64,000 nucleotides of DNA, taken from contig JADANN010000162.1 of the NCBI GenBank assembly GCA_018806985.1, positions 1,075,501 to 1,139,500 on the forward strand, in the 5' to 3' direction. Under the pieces are notes generated by a model that saw nothing but the letters and a program-made list of their open reading frames with translations, did no database searches and had not been told where the DNA came from. Both the position numbers and the translations under genes were made by a program. This document shows positions 22,105-32,994 of the stretch, piece after piece (positions within the stretch are counted from its first letter, which is position 1; the number at the start of each line of letters is the position of its first letter). The DNA is from Angiostrongylus vasorum (taxonomy: Eukaryota > Nematoda > Chromadorea > Rhabditida > Metastrongylidae).

Positions 22105-24385
22105 TTACCACAATAACGGATCTCCGTCACAGAGATCTCGTGCTGGTTAGTCGTGAGGCAACGTGTCGCGTAGTCGGGTGGAGGACGGGATTAATGGCGG
22201 ACGAAGAGCCACCTTTGCCTCCCTGAGAAGCAGATGTAACCAAGGAATGGACCGGCCGGTTCTGCTGCGTCGATTTGGCAAACACCTTCTATATTTATGA
22301 GGATGTATTCATGCATGGGTGTACGAGTGTATTCTAATTTGTGCGAACTGTATTCTATGAGTCAATTCGGCCAAAGGCCCGCAATCAAGTGGGACGGATA
22401 TGCACATACCAACATCCAAGCTATGACGACGAGGATGTCGAAGCGTTTTACATAGACTTGGCTAAGCTTTATAGAAAAAAACTATAGATTCTTTAAGGCT
22501 CATTGGAGACATAGACGCAAGGAAAAGGCCCAGAAGAACGCCTGAAAACATTATATTGTAATCCAGAGATTAGAATGGAAAGAACTGGCGAGCAGCCGGC
22601 AGAGTTTATCATGACGACCAAGACCGTCCATGGTAATTCGCAGTTCCAAAGGCCCCACCCTCAACGCTGGACGTGGGAGTCTCCCAATGCAGAGTACCAT
22701 AACGAAATAGGGAACATCATACTAAATAGAAGGTTTTGCCTAACTGATGTCGCTGCTCTCCAAAAATTCTACACGGGATCAGACTATTGCCTCGTTCGTG
22801 CAAGATTTTATTTCTCGCGGAAAAGAGAAAAAAGCGCCGCTAAATTCAAAAAACGGAGTCCTAGGAGAGCCACCATACTTACTGGTTTCACTAGTCGTCT
22901 GTTGGCAAGATGCCGTTCTCGACAACATCGACGAAGAATACGATCGCTCATTCGACATCTTCACGTTGGCGCTATGAAAGCTGAGGGTTTAATAGTCACG
23001 AAGGGGGCGTCTCTCTCCAGAAACACTCGAGCTGATACACCAGCGTGGAGTCGCATGAGCTGCAGGTGAGCGTGAACTCACGTCTGAACTTGCAAAACTG
23101 TGGAGACAAGAGATAAGAAAAAAGATGTTAAAGAGAGAAGAGCAACGGCTGTGGCCAAAAAATGCAGAGGGCTAGGATAAACATTCGCAACGGTTTCCTA
23201 AGCTTCGCCAATTACAAAACCAAGCTATTTGCAGTTCTACGCCCAGACGGAATAGTTGCTGCTTCTGAAGAGGCACTGGAAATAACCATTCACGATTACT
23301 ACTCTAATCTCTTTAATACTCACGTTTTCCAGCCCTCATATGAAAGAAAAGAGAATGTACATGCTGCACCACCAGTTCCTCCTTCCGAAATTTGACATGT
23401 TGTTTCTGGGCGTAGGGATCGATTCCACGTGTGTTGCAGGGCATCTCCGGCAATTGCGCTAAACGCGGTACACAGAGCGACACCATCTCGCCGATATTAT
23501 TTACCACCACTTTCAAGAACACCCTGCAAACCTTGGAATCGGACAACATTGGAGTGGAAACCGATGGTCTTCAATTACACCACCTTCGCCTTAGTGACGA
23601 AATCATTCTTATAACATCAAACATTGGTCAAGCAGAACGAATGCTTGCTGAGTTTGACTAGGCCTGTGGAAAGATTGGTCTTCGACTAAATCTCACAAAA
23701 ACGATGTTCATGAGGAGCGGATTGGTTTCGTATGCCCCATTCACGCTCAACGGAATGAATATCTCTGAATACTTCAGTTACGTCTATCTGAGTCGGCAAA
23801 TCAGCTTGATCAACGACTTAGCTCTAAAATTGAGCAGGAGGAAGTAAGCGGATTCGGGAGAATTCAACAGCATCGTAGATATCGGTGCCCACCTTTTCTA
23901 CTCCATAATTCTTTCTGCCTAAACGTATGCATCAGTAACCTGGTCGCTATGTAGGTAAGATCAAAGATCACTCAGCGTAATTGAACACACAATCCGAAGT
24001 ACGATGCTAGGAGTATCCATTATCAGGCAAGTGAAGAAAGGGATCCGAAGCTTCGATCTTCGCCAGCGACCTGGAATGAAAGACATCGTTCTATTCGGCA
24101 AGTTGTCGATGATAATATGCGCCGAACACGTTATGCGTATGAGGGACCACCGATGGAGACAGCCGTTAGTGACTGCATTCCTCCTGATCTCAAACGTGCC
24201 GCAGGAAGTCCGTTAACAAGCTAAAGGTTAGAGTTTTTCACAAAAACTTCAGAAGAAAGGTATGATGTTCAACCAGTCCCTAGAGCGAGCAGACTCACTC
24301 AGCTTCTGTAGCACGAGACAGGGAGAAATGGAAGATTTACTCAGGTTACTCGACGATTACCGAGGTGACAGGTGATATAGATGAG
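22105..24385 (+). mobile_element. RTE retrotransposon copy B, internally deleted
   Basis: 5' UTR from gatctccgtcacagagatct; the sequence jumps at about 22400 from the 5' UTR directly to the end of the endonuclease (gaggatgtcgaagcgtttta), so the endonuclease is deleted. A second deletion near 23400 removes the RT palm region. The 3' end (aggtatgatgttcaacca ... gacaggtgatata) matches copy A. It cannot encode a working protein. Confidence 0.8.
22575..24216 (+). pseudogene. RTE ORF2 remnants (copy B)
   Basis: Frames at 22575-23069, 23162-23395, 23431-23661 and 24004-24216 carry pieces of the endonuclease end, the linker and the RT. Examples are a sequence matching the ENFxx...GSDH region (FYTGSDYCLVRARFYF), the thumb-side HHLRLSDEII (mutated FADD region) and the C-terminal KDIVLFGKLSMI. 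At 23403-23440, between the two RT pieces, sits ggatcgattccacgtgtgtt, a fragment of reverse SINE1. Confidence 0.7.
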
Positions 24386-24389
24386 TTGA

Positions 24390-25110
24390 TAGATTTATCA
24401 TTTGTGTAAACGTTTGAACAATAGGAGGCCAGCACACCACTAAGAACACAAGAAAAAAAAGAAGCTGTGCCGAAATCTAGAACTTTTGATGAGTTTTTCG
24501 TCCGAAGATGTAGTCCAACATAGTCAACCAAAAACAGGTTAGACACTTTTTATTGACGCAATCTTCACAGTTCTCGTCATTCAGGAAACAAACGCTTCGT
24601 TCGATTTCTCAACATAATTTTCTTGTCACATAATTTCGTTTCCAACAAATTCAAAAACGTGTCGCTGTATGCATTGTTAATATGAGAGCGGCCAATGTTG
24701 AAAACTCACTAAACTGACGTAGACCTCGTTCTGACTAATCGCATCACTTTTGCCCTAGTCTATGTTATCATAAGGAAACTCGGGAAGGCATCAGTAAATT
24801 CTCCGTCGCTACTTGTTGTAAGTCAGAGTTTCCTAGCGTATTCGCTTTGCTCAGGGAAATTGAACCGTTTCATGGACGCCCCCTTTATTTCAATTTACTA
24901 ATGGCGACAAGATTGCCACTAATAGTTCGTCACTCTCTGCTGTGATACAGTTCTAACTGGGTTTCCGATAAAAGGTCGAAGTTCTTAACTTGAGGGATCA
25001 TTTTAAAAGAGTGAACTCACCTGTGTTCTTCGCATTTCTAATAATGCGATTACTACTACGTAAGCAGAAAGTGATAAATCACTAGGAAAGACCAATGCAC
25101 CAGTAAAAAC
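24390..25110. other. No gene recognised
   Basis: AT-rich, one 66-codon minus-strand frame without motif. Nothing else seen. Confidence 0.4.
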
Positions 25111-25117
25111 GAATGGA

Positions 25118-25330
25118 GCATTCGGTGTTGAACAACCCTGAGGGATGCGCCTTGCATTCGACTTCGCTAAGCATCGCCAGAGGGATTACCTGCATATCTG
25201 GCTTACACCAACTTCCGACCTCGGGTGAGTCGGGGGGTTTGGTCAGCCTGGGAAGTGGATCGAATAGATTCCATGTTTATTACATTGCACCTCTAACCAC
25301 TACGCTATACCTTGTCGGCGCAGACCTATA
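25118..25330 (-). repeat. SINE1 copy
   Basis: Reverse SINE1 from ggatgcgccttgcattcga to the head ctctaaccactacgctatac, whose reverse complement keeps the A-box-like tagcgtagtggttagag. The body is shortened and diverged. Confidence 0.65.
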
Positions 25331-25416
25331 AATTAGTAATCTTGTTGAATAGTCGATTCTAGAATTGATCCAGATATAGATTATCACAAGGTAAAAATTC
25401 CAATCCGAACTTCACC

Positions 25417-25790
25417 GTTTTATTAACTGCCTACTCTTTTTTAATGGCATGGTATATTGTGAAATATAACTTCAATGATGCTGAGACATTTGCAAAACTC
25501 CGGACCGCAGGTGTCTGCGGTGGGGAACGAACGCGCTATTGTGCTTTCCGGGGAGTAACGCGTTCACCACCACACCATCCGGGTCCTTCGTTTCCCCTGT
25601 CTCTCAGCTAGTTCTATCGATCTCTGCTATCAGCAATCACCCGTCAGCGGGTTTGATCTGGGGAGCCCAAACTGGCAATGAACAAGTTAAGCTGAGGCTT
25701 TAATTGTAATCACAATCTTAACCGTTTTATTTACCGCCTACTCTTTCTAATTTCTCAGCATCATTGAAGTTATATTTTTTAATCCGAACC
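25417..25790. repeat. SINE2 inverted dimer (foldback)
   Basis: Reverse tail (actgcctactcttttttaat), reverse head (gcaggtgtctgcggtgggga, then acgaacgcg), the conserved centre (tatcagcaatcacccgtcag), then a second reverse-type tail (taccgcctactctt). Same layout as at 53664 but the right arm is rearranged. Confidence 0.65.
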
Positions 25791-25814
25791 TTATCTTCTG
25801 GGGAACAATAACTC

Positions 25815-26085
25815 TAAAAGGGTGCGTGTGGCGCAGTGGTCGGAGGCGCCCTGTAACACAGACGTGGAATCGATCTATGCGTCCTTGGCTCACCAAGCCC
25901 TCCATCATTCCGGGCTCTGAAAATTGGTATCAGACTTGTCCGATAGGATATCAGCACTGGCTCGATACATCGGTAGGCTACCCCGAGTCATTGTAAAGGT
26001 CGGACATACATTCAATCACCTCCAAACGATATTTAATGAAGTCGAATGCATGGCGCATCACTAAGAGATTGATCGACGCCGAGAG
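25815..26085 (+). repeat. SINE1, near full length
   Basis: Head gtgtggcgcagtggtcggag with B-box-like cgtggaatcgatc, body tggctcaccaagccctcca, and the 3' end tgaagtcgaatgcatggcgc, gattgatcgacgccgagag. Length about 270 bp. Confidence 0.75.
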
Positions 26086-26089
26086 TTTA

Positions 26090-26535
26090 TCCTTTTTTCA
26101 ATAACTTAATTATTTTATGGTGTTTTTAGCACAAATTTCGCGAAATGGCGGCCATCTAGGCTGGGCCTTTAAAGATGGGAAAACGGTCTAGCCAAAATTC
26201 GAGCATATAGAGTTGCTGGCGTTTGAAACAGCTATTGTGTTGGAATGAAAATCAACTTTGTTCTGCGTTGACACTAAATGGTCGCGACAAGTTTGAACGT
26301 CAGATTTTAGTGACGTTTACGGAAAAGAAATGTCATCTGTTTGATTTCATCCACAAATTAGCAAAATCCCACCAATCCAAAACAATCTGGTACTGCCTGG
26401 GCTTAAGACTGGAGTGCACTGAAGCGCTTTTCTTGGCATTCCAGAGAAAAATCAAAGATAGGTAGTTATAGGGTCGAAAAATTCTACAAATAGGTTGAAG
26501 TGAAAAGGAAAGCAGAAAGATCATAAAATTTCTTG
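26090..26535. other. No gene recognised; 80-codon frame
   Basis: Frame 26223-26465 (plus) and the overlapping 26333-26551 (minus) have no recognised motif. They may derive from an old insertion next to the PLE. Confidence 0.3.
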
Positions 26536-26934
26536 TTGTCTTGATGAGCAAAGACGAGTTTGTTACTTTATTCTTTGTTGATGAAAAAGATGACGTTTCG
26601 GCGGATTTCTCCTTTTTCAGAGCCTGGAAAGGTCAAGTTGACTACAATCTACCCAGCCAAACACCTCTATAACTAAAGACCAAGATTTTAATCGCACTGA
26701 GAACAAAATAGCTTCTTTCCACACACACCCGCTTTCTATGAGTCCTGCACAGTATTTGACGTGGCGACCAGCCACTCAGAGTTCACGTATTTGGGTAATG
26801 TGTCTATCTCACATTAAAATGTCAATATTTAAACATAATGTAGCCTTATGTGTGGTAAGGAGGCCGATGAACAATTACTAGTGCTTCCACCTTAGACATA
26901 AATGCAATGGCAGGGCTTAGTGCCTGTCGTTCTC

Positions 26935-27340
26935 ACATTGGCAACCTTCTGCGCGATATACTTCCCGGACCACTAAGAGACTGACCAGATTTGGCACGCT
27001 TTTTAAAAAGTTGTTGAATTGAAAAGCCGTACATATTTATTGCTCCTTCATGCTGCATAAGAAGTTCGACGATGGCTTGCAAAGCCTTTGTATAAAATAT
27101 GGTAGCGTCGACAGACTTCATCACGTACACGCTGTTACGACGCTTGTTACATAGGTGATCCAGGAACATCTGGGTGATCGTAAGATAGGCTGGATTATAT
27201 TTAAACAATTAGATGAGTGTGAGGTTTACGAGACAAGCTATCCTATCCGTTGCCTCATCCACGCAGCCGATGATAAGTCTAACATTGAACGATGAGAGGT
27301 TGCTAAACGCAAAGCCATTAGTGGATACTAACTTGTGGGT
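26935..27340 (-). pseudogene. PLE reverse transcriptase fragment
   Basis: Minus-strand frames give RLIIGCVDEATDR, then after a stop YNPAYLTITQMFLDHLCN, VYVMKSVDATIFYTKA and HEGAINMYGFSIQQLF. They are collinear with the RT at 46588-47187, where the same segment reads MESFDVTALYTNVSN. The catalytic Asp of the FD.T motif is retained but the motif around it has decayed (VDATIFY for FDVTALY). The YVDD part is missing. Confidence 0.7.
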
Positions 27341-27505
27341 TTCAAGACCTAACTATAAGACGGGAAGTAATTCGATTTTAAGTTGCAAAATAACTGGTAA
27401 TTTTAAACCTGTAGCATTCACCACTTCGACAAAATCATTGTTCAGTTTTTCGGTACTTGACACTGTTGGTCCTAAAAAGAGCATGTGGGAACAAGTCAGT
27501 AGACG

Positions 27506-27960
27506 TGACTGAAGTACCTCCAAACACCCTATGTCGCCAGTTACTTCGAACACCCCTCCATGACTGGCTGGCTATGTACAACGCAGAAATGCACAATATG
27601 CTCTAACGATAGAGATGGTGATTGCGTGAATTCTGATATGGTTTATACAATCTCTTGTAAAGCGTTCGGGGACGAATACATTGTTGAAACGGGTAGATCA
27701 CTCTGGCTCCGTATAGGAGAACACCTAATCGGTAAACTTTAAGCTGAACCAAATACTTCGCTAGGGGGCGCATAGGACATAAAGACGTAACGGGAAGATT
27801 TTTGGAGTAGAAGTTAATATCTTCGAAAAGGAATCAAAAACATCAGCTCGTAAAACTCTCGAACCGTTCTGGATAAACTCCAAGAATCCAAAATGAGCCT
27901 CAGGAAAGAATGTTTCGTTATGACCCATGATCTCAAACAGAATTTAAGACGGATACTTTA
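27506..27960 (+). pseudogene. PLE GIY-YIG endonuclease remnant
   Basis: Plus-strand pieces: VPPNTLCRQLLR, CTICSNDRDGDCVNSDMVYT, ISCKAFGDEYIVETGRSLWL, RIGEHLIGKL, then a stop and frame changes. The Cys knuckle and the endonuclease core are recognisable, but YIG is altered (YIVETG). Non-functional. Confidence 0.75.
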
Positions 27961-28239
27961 ACACAAGAAAGGCACATTACGCGTTCCATGTAAACCACAT
28001 GAAATTTTAAGTGGGGGGACTCATAGAAAACGGTGAGTGTGCGGGGAAGCTGTTCTGTTCTGAATACAAATGAAATTTTGGTTTCGCTTTCTCTCTGTTT
28101 TAGTTATGGACGTGTTAGGCTGAGTATACTGCAGTCAACTTGATCTTTCCCGACTCCGAAGAAGCCGATATCCGTCGAAGCGTCATCTTTTTCGTCAATA
28201 AAGAACAAACTAACACCTCGTGTTTGCTCATCATGAATG

Positions 28240-28780
28240 CAGTGAATTATTGACTTGCGAGTTCCATTCTAGATGGCAGGCGTTGATTTTCCGTGATCTC
28301 AGTTTCTAGATGACAAGAAATTACTAAAAACTATCCACTCTTATCAACAACGGGTAGTTTAATGTTCTTTAATCCTACTGGCTCTCGAACCTCTCACATC
28401 TTTGCGTTTCTATCAGGTTGGACCGAAGCTTCTTCGTACGGTAGTGGTTGAAGATTTTGAATGTTTTTTTTTGCAAATATTCGGGATTTAATATGAATTT
28501 CACTGTTAAGATCATGTTGCCTAAGGAATGGTTAAAGAAACGGTGATAGTGGTAATGTCCCTAATTATCGTTGCTCGTTCTTATTTAGCGCTTCAATTTC
28601 ATCTTTGCTATGGAGTCTATATTGAAGTTAATACGAATTTAGAAATGGGTTTAAATGCTGTGAAACTTGGGCCCAGTTCTAATAGCGAGCGTACCCCGTA
28701 AACGAGAACCACGCAAGCGGACACAGTAAAGCCCCTGACTTTTCTGGTACATTATTCGCCCTGCTCGTTTAATCTTCGTT
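28240..28780. other. No gene recognised
   Basis: AT-rich spacer after the PLE terminus. No motif-bearing frame. Confidence 0.4.
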
Positions 28781-28784
28781 AACG

Positions 28785-29295
28785 GTGTTTCTACACTTTC
28801 TTGAAGCCGTTTTATGCGGGTTATTCAAAAGGCTTTCGAATTTTCTTCATAAACTTCCTTTACCATTTGGCCTAAAACCATATAGTTGTAGATCAGCACT
28901 GAACCTTCCTTATTCTGCTCCAGAAACGGTCCTCCAAATACTGAACACGGTGGTGTTTCTTCGTCGCACTTCTTCAACTGAGCGAGCACCTGGACTTATT
29001 CCTTTCACGGTGCATAATATTCGTACTTCGATTCCACTACTAGGTGGCCGTCCCTCTAATCCAGTGAAGACGGCAATTGATGAACATCCGTCCTATATAA
29101 AAAGGCATCCCTGGGTTAAGTTCCCCACTCGAGCAGTGCTTCTTTCGCTGGATTCGACTCAATGCGACAAGGAACATCCACATCGCTACAACGACCAGCT
29201 GTGGACTATCGACCCGGATAAACGCGGCTCTGAGGAAGACGAAGATTTGAAACGCTAGCCGAATAATTTTTACACAACCTCGTGCCAGGTCAATC
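28785..29295 (+). mobile_element. Possible PLE-like 3' region, second subfamily, with a 157-codon frame
   Basis: The end (cggctctgaggaagacgaag, atttgaaacgctagccga, then acacaacctcgtgccaggtc) is paralleled at 44890-44980. The CTGAGGA...GAAACG order with flanking CGGCT and AGCCG is like the hammerhead-like PLE tails but diverged. The frame 28785-29258 encodes a product with no motif I recognise, and it runs into the tail, so it is probably not an independent gene. Confidence 0.45.
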
Positions 29296-29299
29296 ATGT

Positions 29300-30040
29300 A
29301 GAACGTTATTGAATACTGTTATCGAAGTTTAAGGGAAAGTCGGTTTCAAGGATATTAATTAAACAGCCTTTTTTAAGAACATAAAAGTTTGGCTAAGTCA
29401 TGGAAGTCATTTCTACTGCGTTGGATTCCTCTTCATCTTTGAATGATTGGTGCTTAGCTTTCTTTTCGGTGAAAAAATGAAGGTTAAGAATAGTGGAGTT
29501 GCGTGCGAATGCAATAGGGACCATGGACCACCATGTACTCTCTGGGATGGTCACGAACCAGATGGGCTGCAGCGTTCTGTGTTAACTATCTACATCCTTG
29601 GCTACTAACAATTTATGGACCGATTAAAGAAGCTTATAGAGGTTATCATACTCGGAAACCCATCACCTTATATGACAACCCTTAGGGAAAGAAACGAGTA
29701 GAAAATGAGCAGGGATCCGCGCCACTCGTGAATAGTAACCATCGAAGCAACCTGAACAATGCTTGACGTTAATAGTTTCTGAATAGTTCCCTCCAGAGCA
29801 GGCATGTTCCCATCCTACATTCTTTGTCATTATATCGATCTGCGAGGTCGTTGTGAGAACTCGGTGGATGAGAAAACATTTCTTCACATACGGTTGTAAG
29901 TAACAATCAAACATAGCCAAACGTGGAAGAATGTGCAAAGTACAGTAGCAATCACTTTTAACAGACACGTTTCTCATCTGCACGAGATACTGCAGTGAAT
30001 TAAATGAGCAGTTTCAAAAAACAACACGTAAAACGACATA
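29300..30040. other. No gene recognised
   Basis: A 106-codon minus frame (29663-29983) has Cys-rich stretches but no motif. It lies just downstream of gene B, so part of the region may be its 3' UTR. Confidence 0.35.
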
Positions 30041-30046
30041 AGCATA

Positions 30047-31550
30047 TTAAAAAGAGGAAATGAATGCAATACCGAAGCGCTTAAGAGTGCTAGTCGACGT
30101 CTCTCTTTCGTGGGTGCACTTCATCTTCTTTTGTGGTTTCGGATACTTTGACCAGCACTCGGTCACTGCCACATCACAAGCACAGATTGCAGACTGGCAA
30201 GCGTGGTTATGCGCTGAAATTCTTAGTTCTAACTGGGCACCTCACTTCCCAAAATTCGATCCGAAAAAATTCCATAAATTGGTGAGGAGTGACCATATTT
30301 TTATGTTCCGTGCAAGTATAGATATTTTAAAGGCCATGATTTTTGTAACAGCATTAATTTATACACACACGGTGAACGAATTGATTGGCCCGTAATGTAG
30401 GAAAATATCCCCGATTGTTGGCCCTTCATATTGAAAGTGGACCTGAAATTTTGCTCTTCAGATCAATAATTTCAAGACTTTTCTGACTGTTCGATAGGGT
30501 GTGCTACTATAGACACTTGAAAGTTAACAAGATAGTGGAAATCGAGCTAATGCATCGTGTGGACGGAAGAATTTCCTCGAGGCACAAAGTGGCGAGATCT
30601 CGATATTGTTGGCAGAAAGCTTTGGGCTGAGAGCCACGAGATTTCCGCACTCACCGCTGCATGATGGGGTGCTGTTGTTGCATTTCCAACTGTAGTTGTC
30701 TATGTACTCCCAGGGAGTATCGTAGCAGGCCTTGCTTTTGATCGCCGCGTCGTAGCAGTGGTCGTGGTGCATACAGCAACTAGGAATGTAATATTTTTAA
30801 TCGCTGAGCCGAATTTTTCAATTTATGAGTGGAACATTTAGAATACAATGTTTGCTCCATTGATAAGAAAAAGTGAAGGATAAAGCTCTCAGCGTTGATC
30901 AATACCAGAGGGATGCGCCATGCATTCCACTTCATTAAGCATCGTTTGGAGGCGACTGAATGCATATCTGGCCTTTACAATGATTCGCGGTGGCCTACCG
31001 ATGTATCGAGCCAGTAATGCTATCCTCTCAGATGAGTCTGGTACCAATCTGCCGACCCCGGAGGGATGGAAGGCTTGGCGGGGCACGGGCGCGGAGATCG
31101 ATTCCACGTGTGTGTTGCAAGGCGCCCCCTGGAAGAAAATCACTTTTCTGTCATTGGAAAGTGCAAACATGCCCAATAAATGAGCATATGTCATTGTCAA
31201 CAAATAATCGTCAAACATTGTACCATCAATTTTTTAGGGAATCACTTTCACGTATTCTTCGAAGAACAGAGGAATTTACCAAAGCTTGTTCAACTCGAAA
31301 GGGAAGGCAGCGAATCTCTGTATAGTATAACGGTTGCAACAAACTGGCACGATAGTTTACCAGAAACTGCTTCGCATAGTTGGTCATCAATCGTTACGCT
31401 TTTTGCTTTTTTGGCAAAGAGGTGTCGAAAACCAAAGTGATAAACTTTCGGTGAATGTGCGTGGAACATCAAAGTTACGAACTCGTCAATTCCATCGACC
31501 GGCGTGTGCGCACCTCCAAACCCGCACCAGCAGCCGTAGTCATTGTAAAC
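30047..31550 (-). CDS. Secreted PLA2-like protein, gene B, exons 2-4 intact, exon 1 not found
   Basis: Exons on the minus strand: 31550-31483 (68 nt), 30779-30655 (125 nt), 30213-30047 (167 nt). Splice sites are GT-AG, with donors gttcgt and gtgagt, and the phases agree. The product has the calcium loop YGCWCGFGG, PVDGID, the active-site helix CCMHHDHCY with the catalytic His-Asp pair intact, and AICACDVAVTEC. The C-terminus runs about 20 residues past the usual stop (KCTHERETSTSTLKR...) because the family stop codon is lost. If expressed this could be an active calcium-dependent secreted PLA2. No signal-peptide exon was found upstream: the telomere-like tract and a fragment of R occupy the next 350 bp, so the 5' end may be lost. 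Intron 2 contains a SINE1. Confidence 0.75.
30880..31130 (-). repeat. SINE1 inside PLA2 gene B intron
   Basis: Reverse SINE1 from gctctcagcgttgatcaata through gaggtgatgaa-like body to gatcgattccacgtgtgtgt. It stops before the A-box, so the head is incomplete. Confidence 0.75.
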
Positions 31551-31603
31551 CTACAACTGATACAACAATAGTGATAATATCACGACATATTAAGCTGTAG
31601 AAG

Positions 31604-31680
31604 AGCCTAAACCTAAGCCTAAGCCTAAACTTAAAGTATAAACTTACGCCTGAGCTTACATCTAAGCCTAAGCCTTTACG
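31604..31680. repeat. Interstitial telomere-like tract, degenerate
   Basis: gcctaaacctaagcctaag, cctaaactta, and later catctaagcctaagcctt are units of GCCTAA, the complement of the nematode telomere repeat TTAGGC, with substitutions and a non-telomeric insert at 31636-31657. Confidence 0.7.
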
Positions 31681-31769
31681 TCTGAGTCACCGTGATTAGA
31701 GAAAAGTTGGAAACAATCTTTGACACAGTATGTTGTATAGTAGTAAAGAAGGCTGGAGCAGGCTTTAGT

Positions 31770-31905
31770 CAGGCTGTCTTCGTGATCCCAGGAAACCAGA
31801 ATGGCTTAACCAGCAAATCTCCGAAAAATGGTGATTATGCTGAGGGCCCGCACAACTAGTGAGGACGGGCCGTTCAAGTACCAAGTATCAAGCAATGAAG
31901 AAGGC
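31770..31905 (+). repeat. Repeat R, 3' part
   Basis: ggaaaccagaatggcttaac, cagcaaatctccgaaaaatg, gcccgcacaactagtgagga, and the tail ttcaagtaccaagtatcaag match the last third of R. Confidence 0.75.
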
Positions 31906-31909
31906 ATGA

Positions 31910-32630
31910 ATTCATGCTAGTCACTCGGCAAAACTAGTGTGATAAAAAAAACGAGCGTTGGTTTTCGATAAAACCATTCGGAGAGAGTTTGTGACATTCT
32001 TATGAAGTAAACTGATTCTTAAAAAGGGAGCCATGGTGTATGCATATTTCCACTGTAAACTAAAGTCAATGAGGAGAAGTTGCCAGGAATCTTACTTATA
32101 CCGTCCTATAAATTACTGGTGGGAATGTTATACTTTCAGAACTGCACCTTGCACGATCATCTGAAAAATCACGGCTATATTCACTGTACACTTTTACATA
32201 GAAGAATTTTCATACTCTGGTGTCACACCGTTTATCCGATAGAAAAAAACAAAGACGTGGGTTTTCACTCGAGCATTTGTGGGATTCCAGAACCCAAACA
32301 GCGATTTTGCGTGTAAAGGGTCATAAATAATGTAAACTAGGTTCAAAAACCATCTTCAAACGTGAGCACCACCACATATAACGGTAGTTATTAAATCGAA
32401 GAGTATAGAGCTGGCTATTCATTCCATCCATTATATTTCATCAACACAACAGCATACTGCATATGGACTATGAATTGTGCATGCGTCACGTACCATCTAG
32501 GAAGCTCATCCAGTGATTAAACGAAGGCGCGACTCCCTCCTTCCATTTTTTCGATCTTGGCATCGTTATTTTCGACAGATATCAGTGAACAGAATCACTG
32601 GACAGAGTGGATTTTAAGCGAAATACAACC
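31910..32630. other. No gene recognised
   Basis: AT-rich with one 78-codon plus frame (32080-32316). No motif, no repeat match. No PLA2 exon 1 or exon 2 was found here for the copy at 32995. Confidence 0.4.
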
Positions 32631-32635
32631 ACAAT

Positions 32636-32935
32636 ATTGCTGAGATATTTGCAAAACTCTGGACCGCAGGTGTCTGCGGTGGGGAACGAGCGCGCTACTG
32701 TCCTTTCCGGGGAGTAATGCGCTCACCACCACACCATGTGGGTCCTTCGTTTCGCCTGTCTCTCAGCTAGTTCTACCCATCAGTGCCATCAGCAATCATT
32801 CGGGATTAATCTGGGGAGCCCACATCGTGGCGATGTGGCAGAGTTCGATAGAACTAGCTGAGAAACAGGCGAAACGAAGTACCCGTATGGTGTGGTGGTG
32901 AGCGCGTTACTCCCCCGGCAAGGGCAATGGCGAAT
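32636..32935. repeat. SINE2 inverted dimer (foldback)
   Basis: Reverse head (ccgcaggtgtctgcggtggg), the arm sequence ttcgtttcgcctgtctctca, centre (catcagcaatcattcgggat), then the forward arm gagaaacaggcgaaacgaag and head tatggtgtggtggtgagcgc. The two arms pair over about 90 bp. Confidence 0.75.
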
Positions 32936-32994
32936 TTTCTGGCAGATCTTAACAAAAAAAAGTCGTTCCAGTTGTGAAAGTACTGTGGTCACAG

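Larger units (their letters stand above)
26545..28230. mobile_element. Penelope-like composite: two PLE pieces head to head
   Basis: Left half is minus: tail with degenerate hammerhead-like core (about 26628-26590), then RT pieces from 26879 to about 27340 (reverse-strand HEGAINMYGFSIQQL, YLTITQMFLDHLC, VRLIIGCVDEATDR). Right half is plus from about 27506: linker, Cys knuckle and endonuclease remnants, C-terminus and tail to tcgtgtttgctcatca. The halves meet between 27340 and 27506. Both carry frameshifts and stops. Confidence 0.75.

Noticed and set aside
27213..27512. 99-codon plus-strand gene
   Set aside because: Most of it (27213-27340) is antisense to the PLE reverse-transcriptase remnant; the rest is the undefined junction between the two PLE halves.
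30060..30395. 111-codon plus-strand gene
   Set aside because: It is the antisense of PLA2 gene B exon 4, whose reverse-strand reading has the family motifs and splice site.
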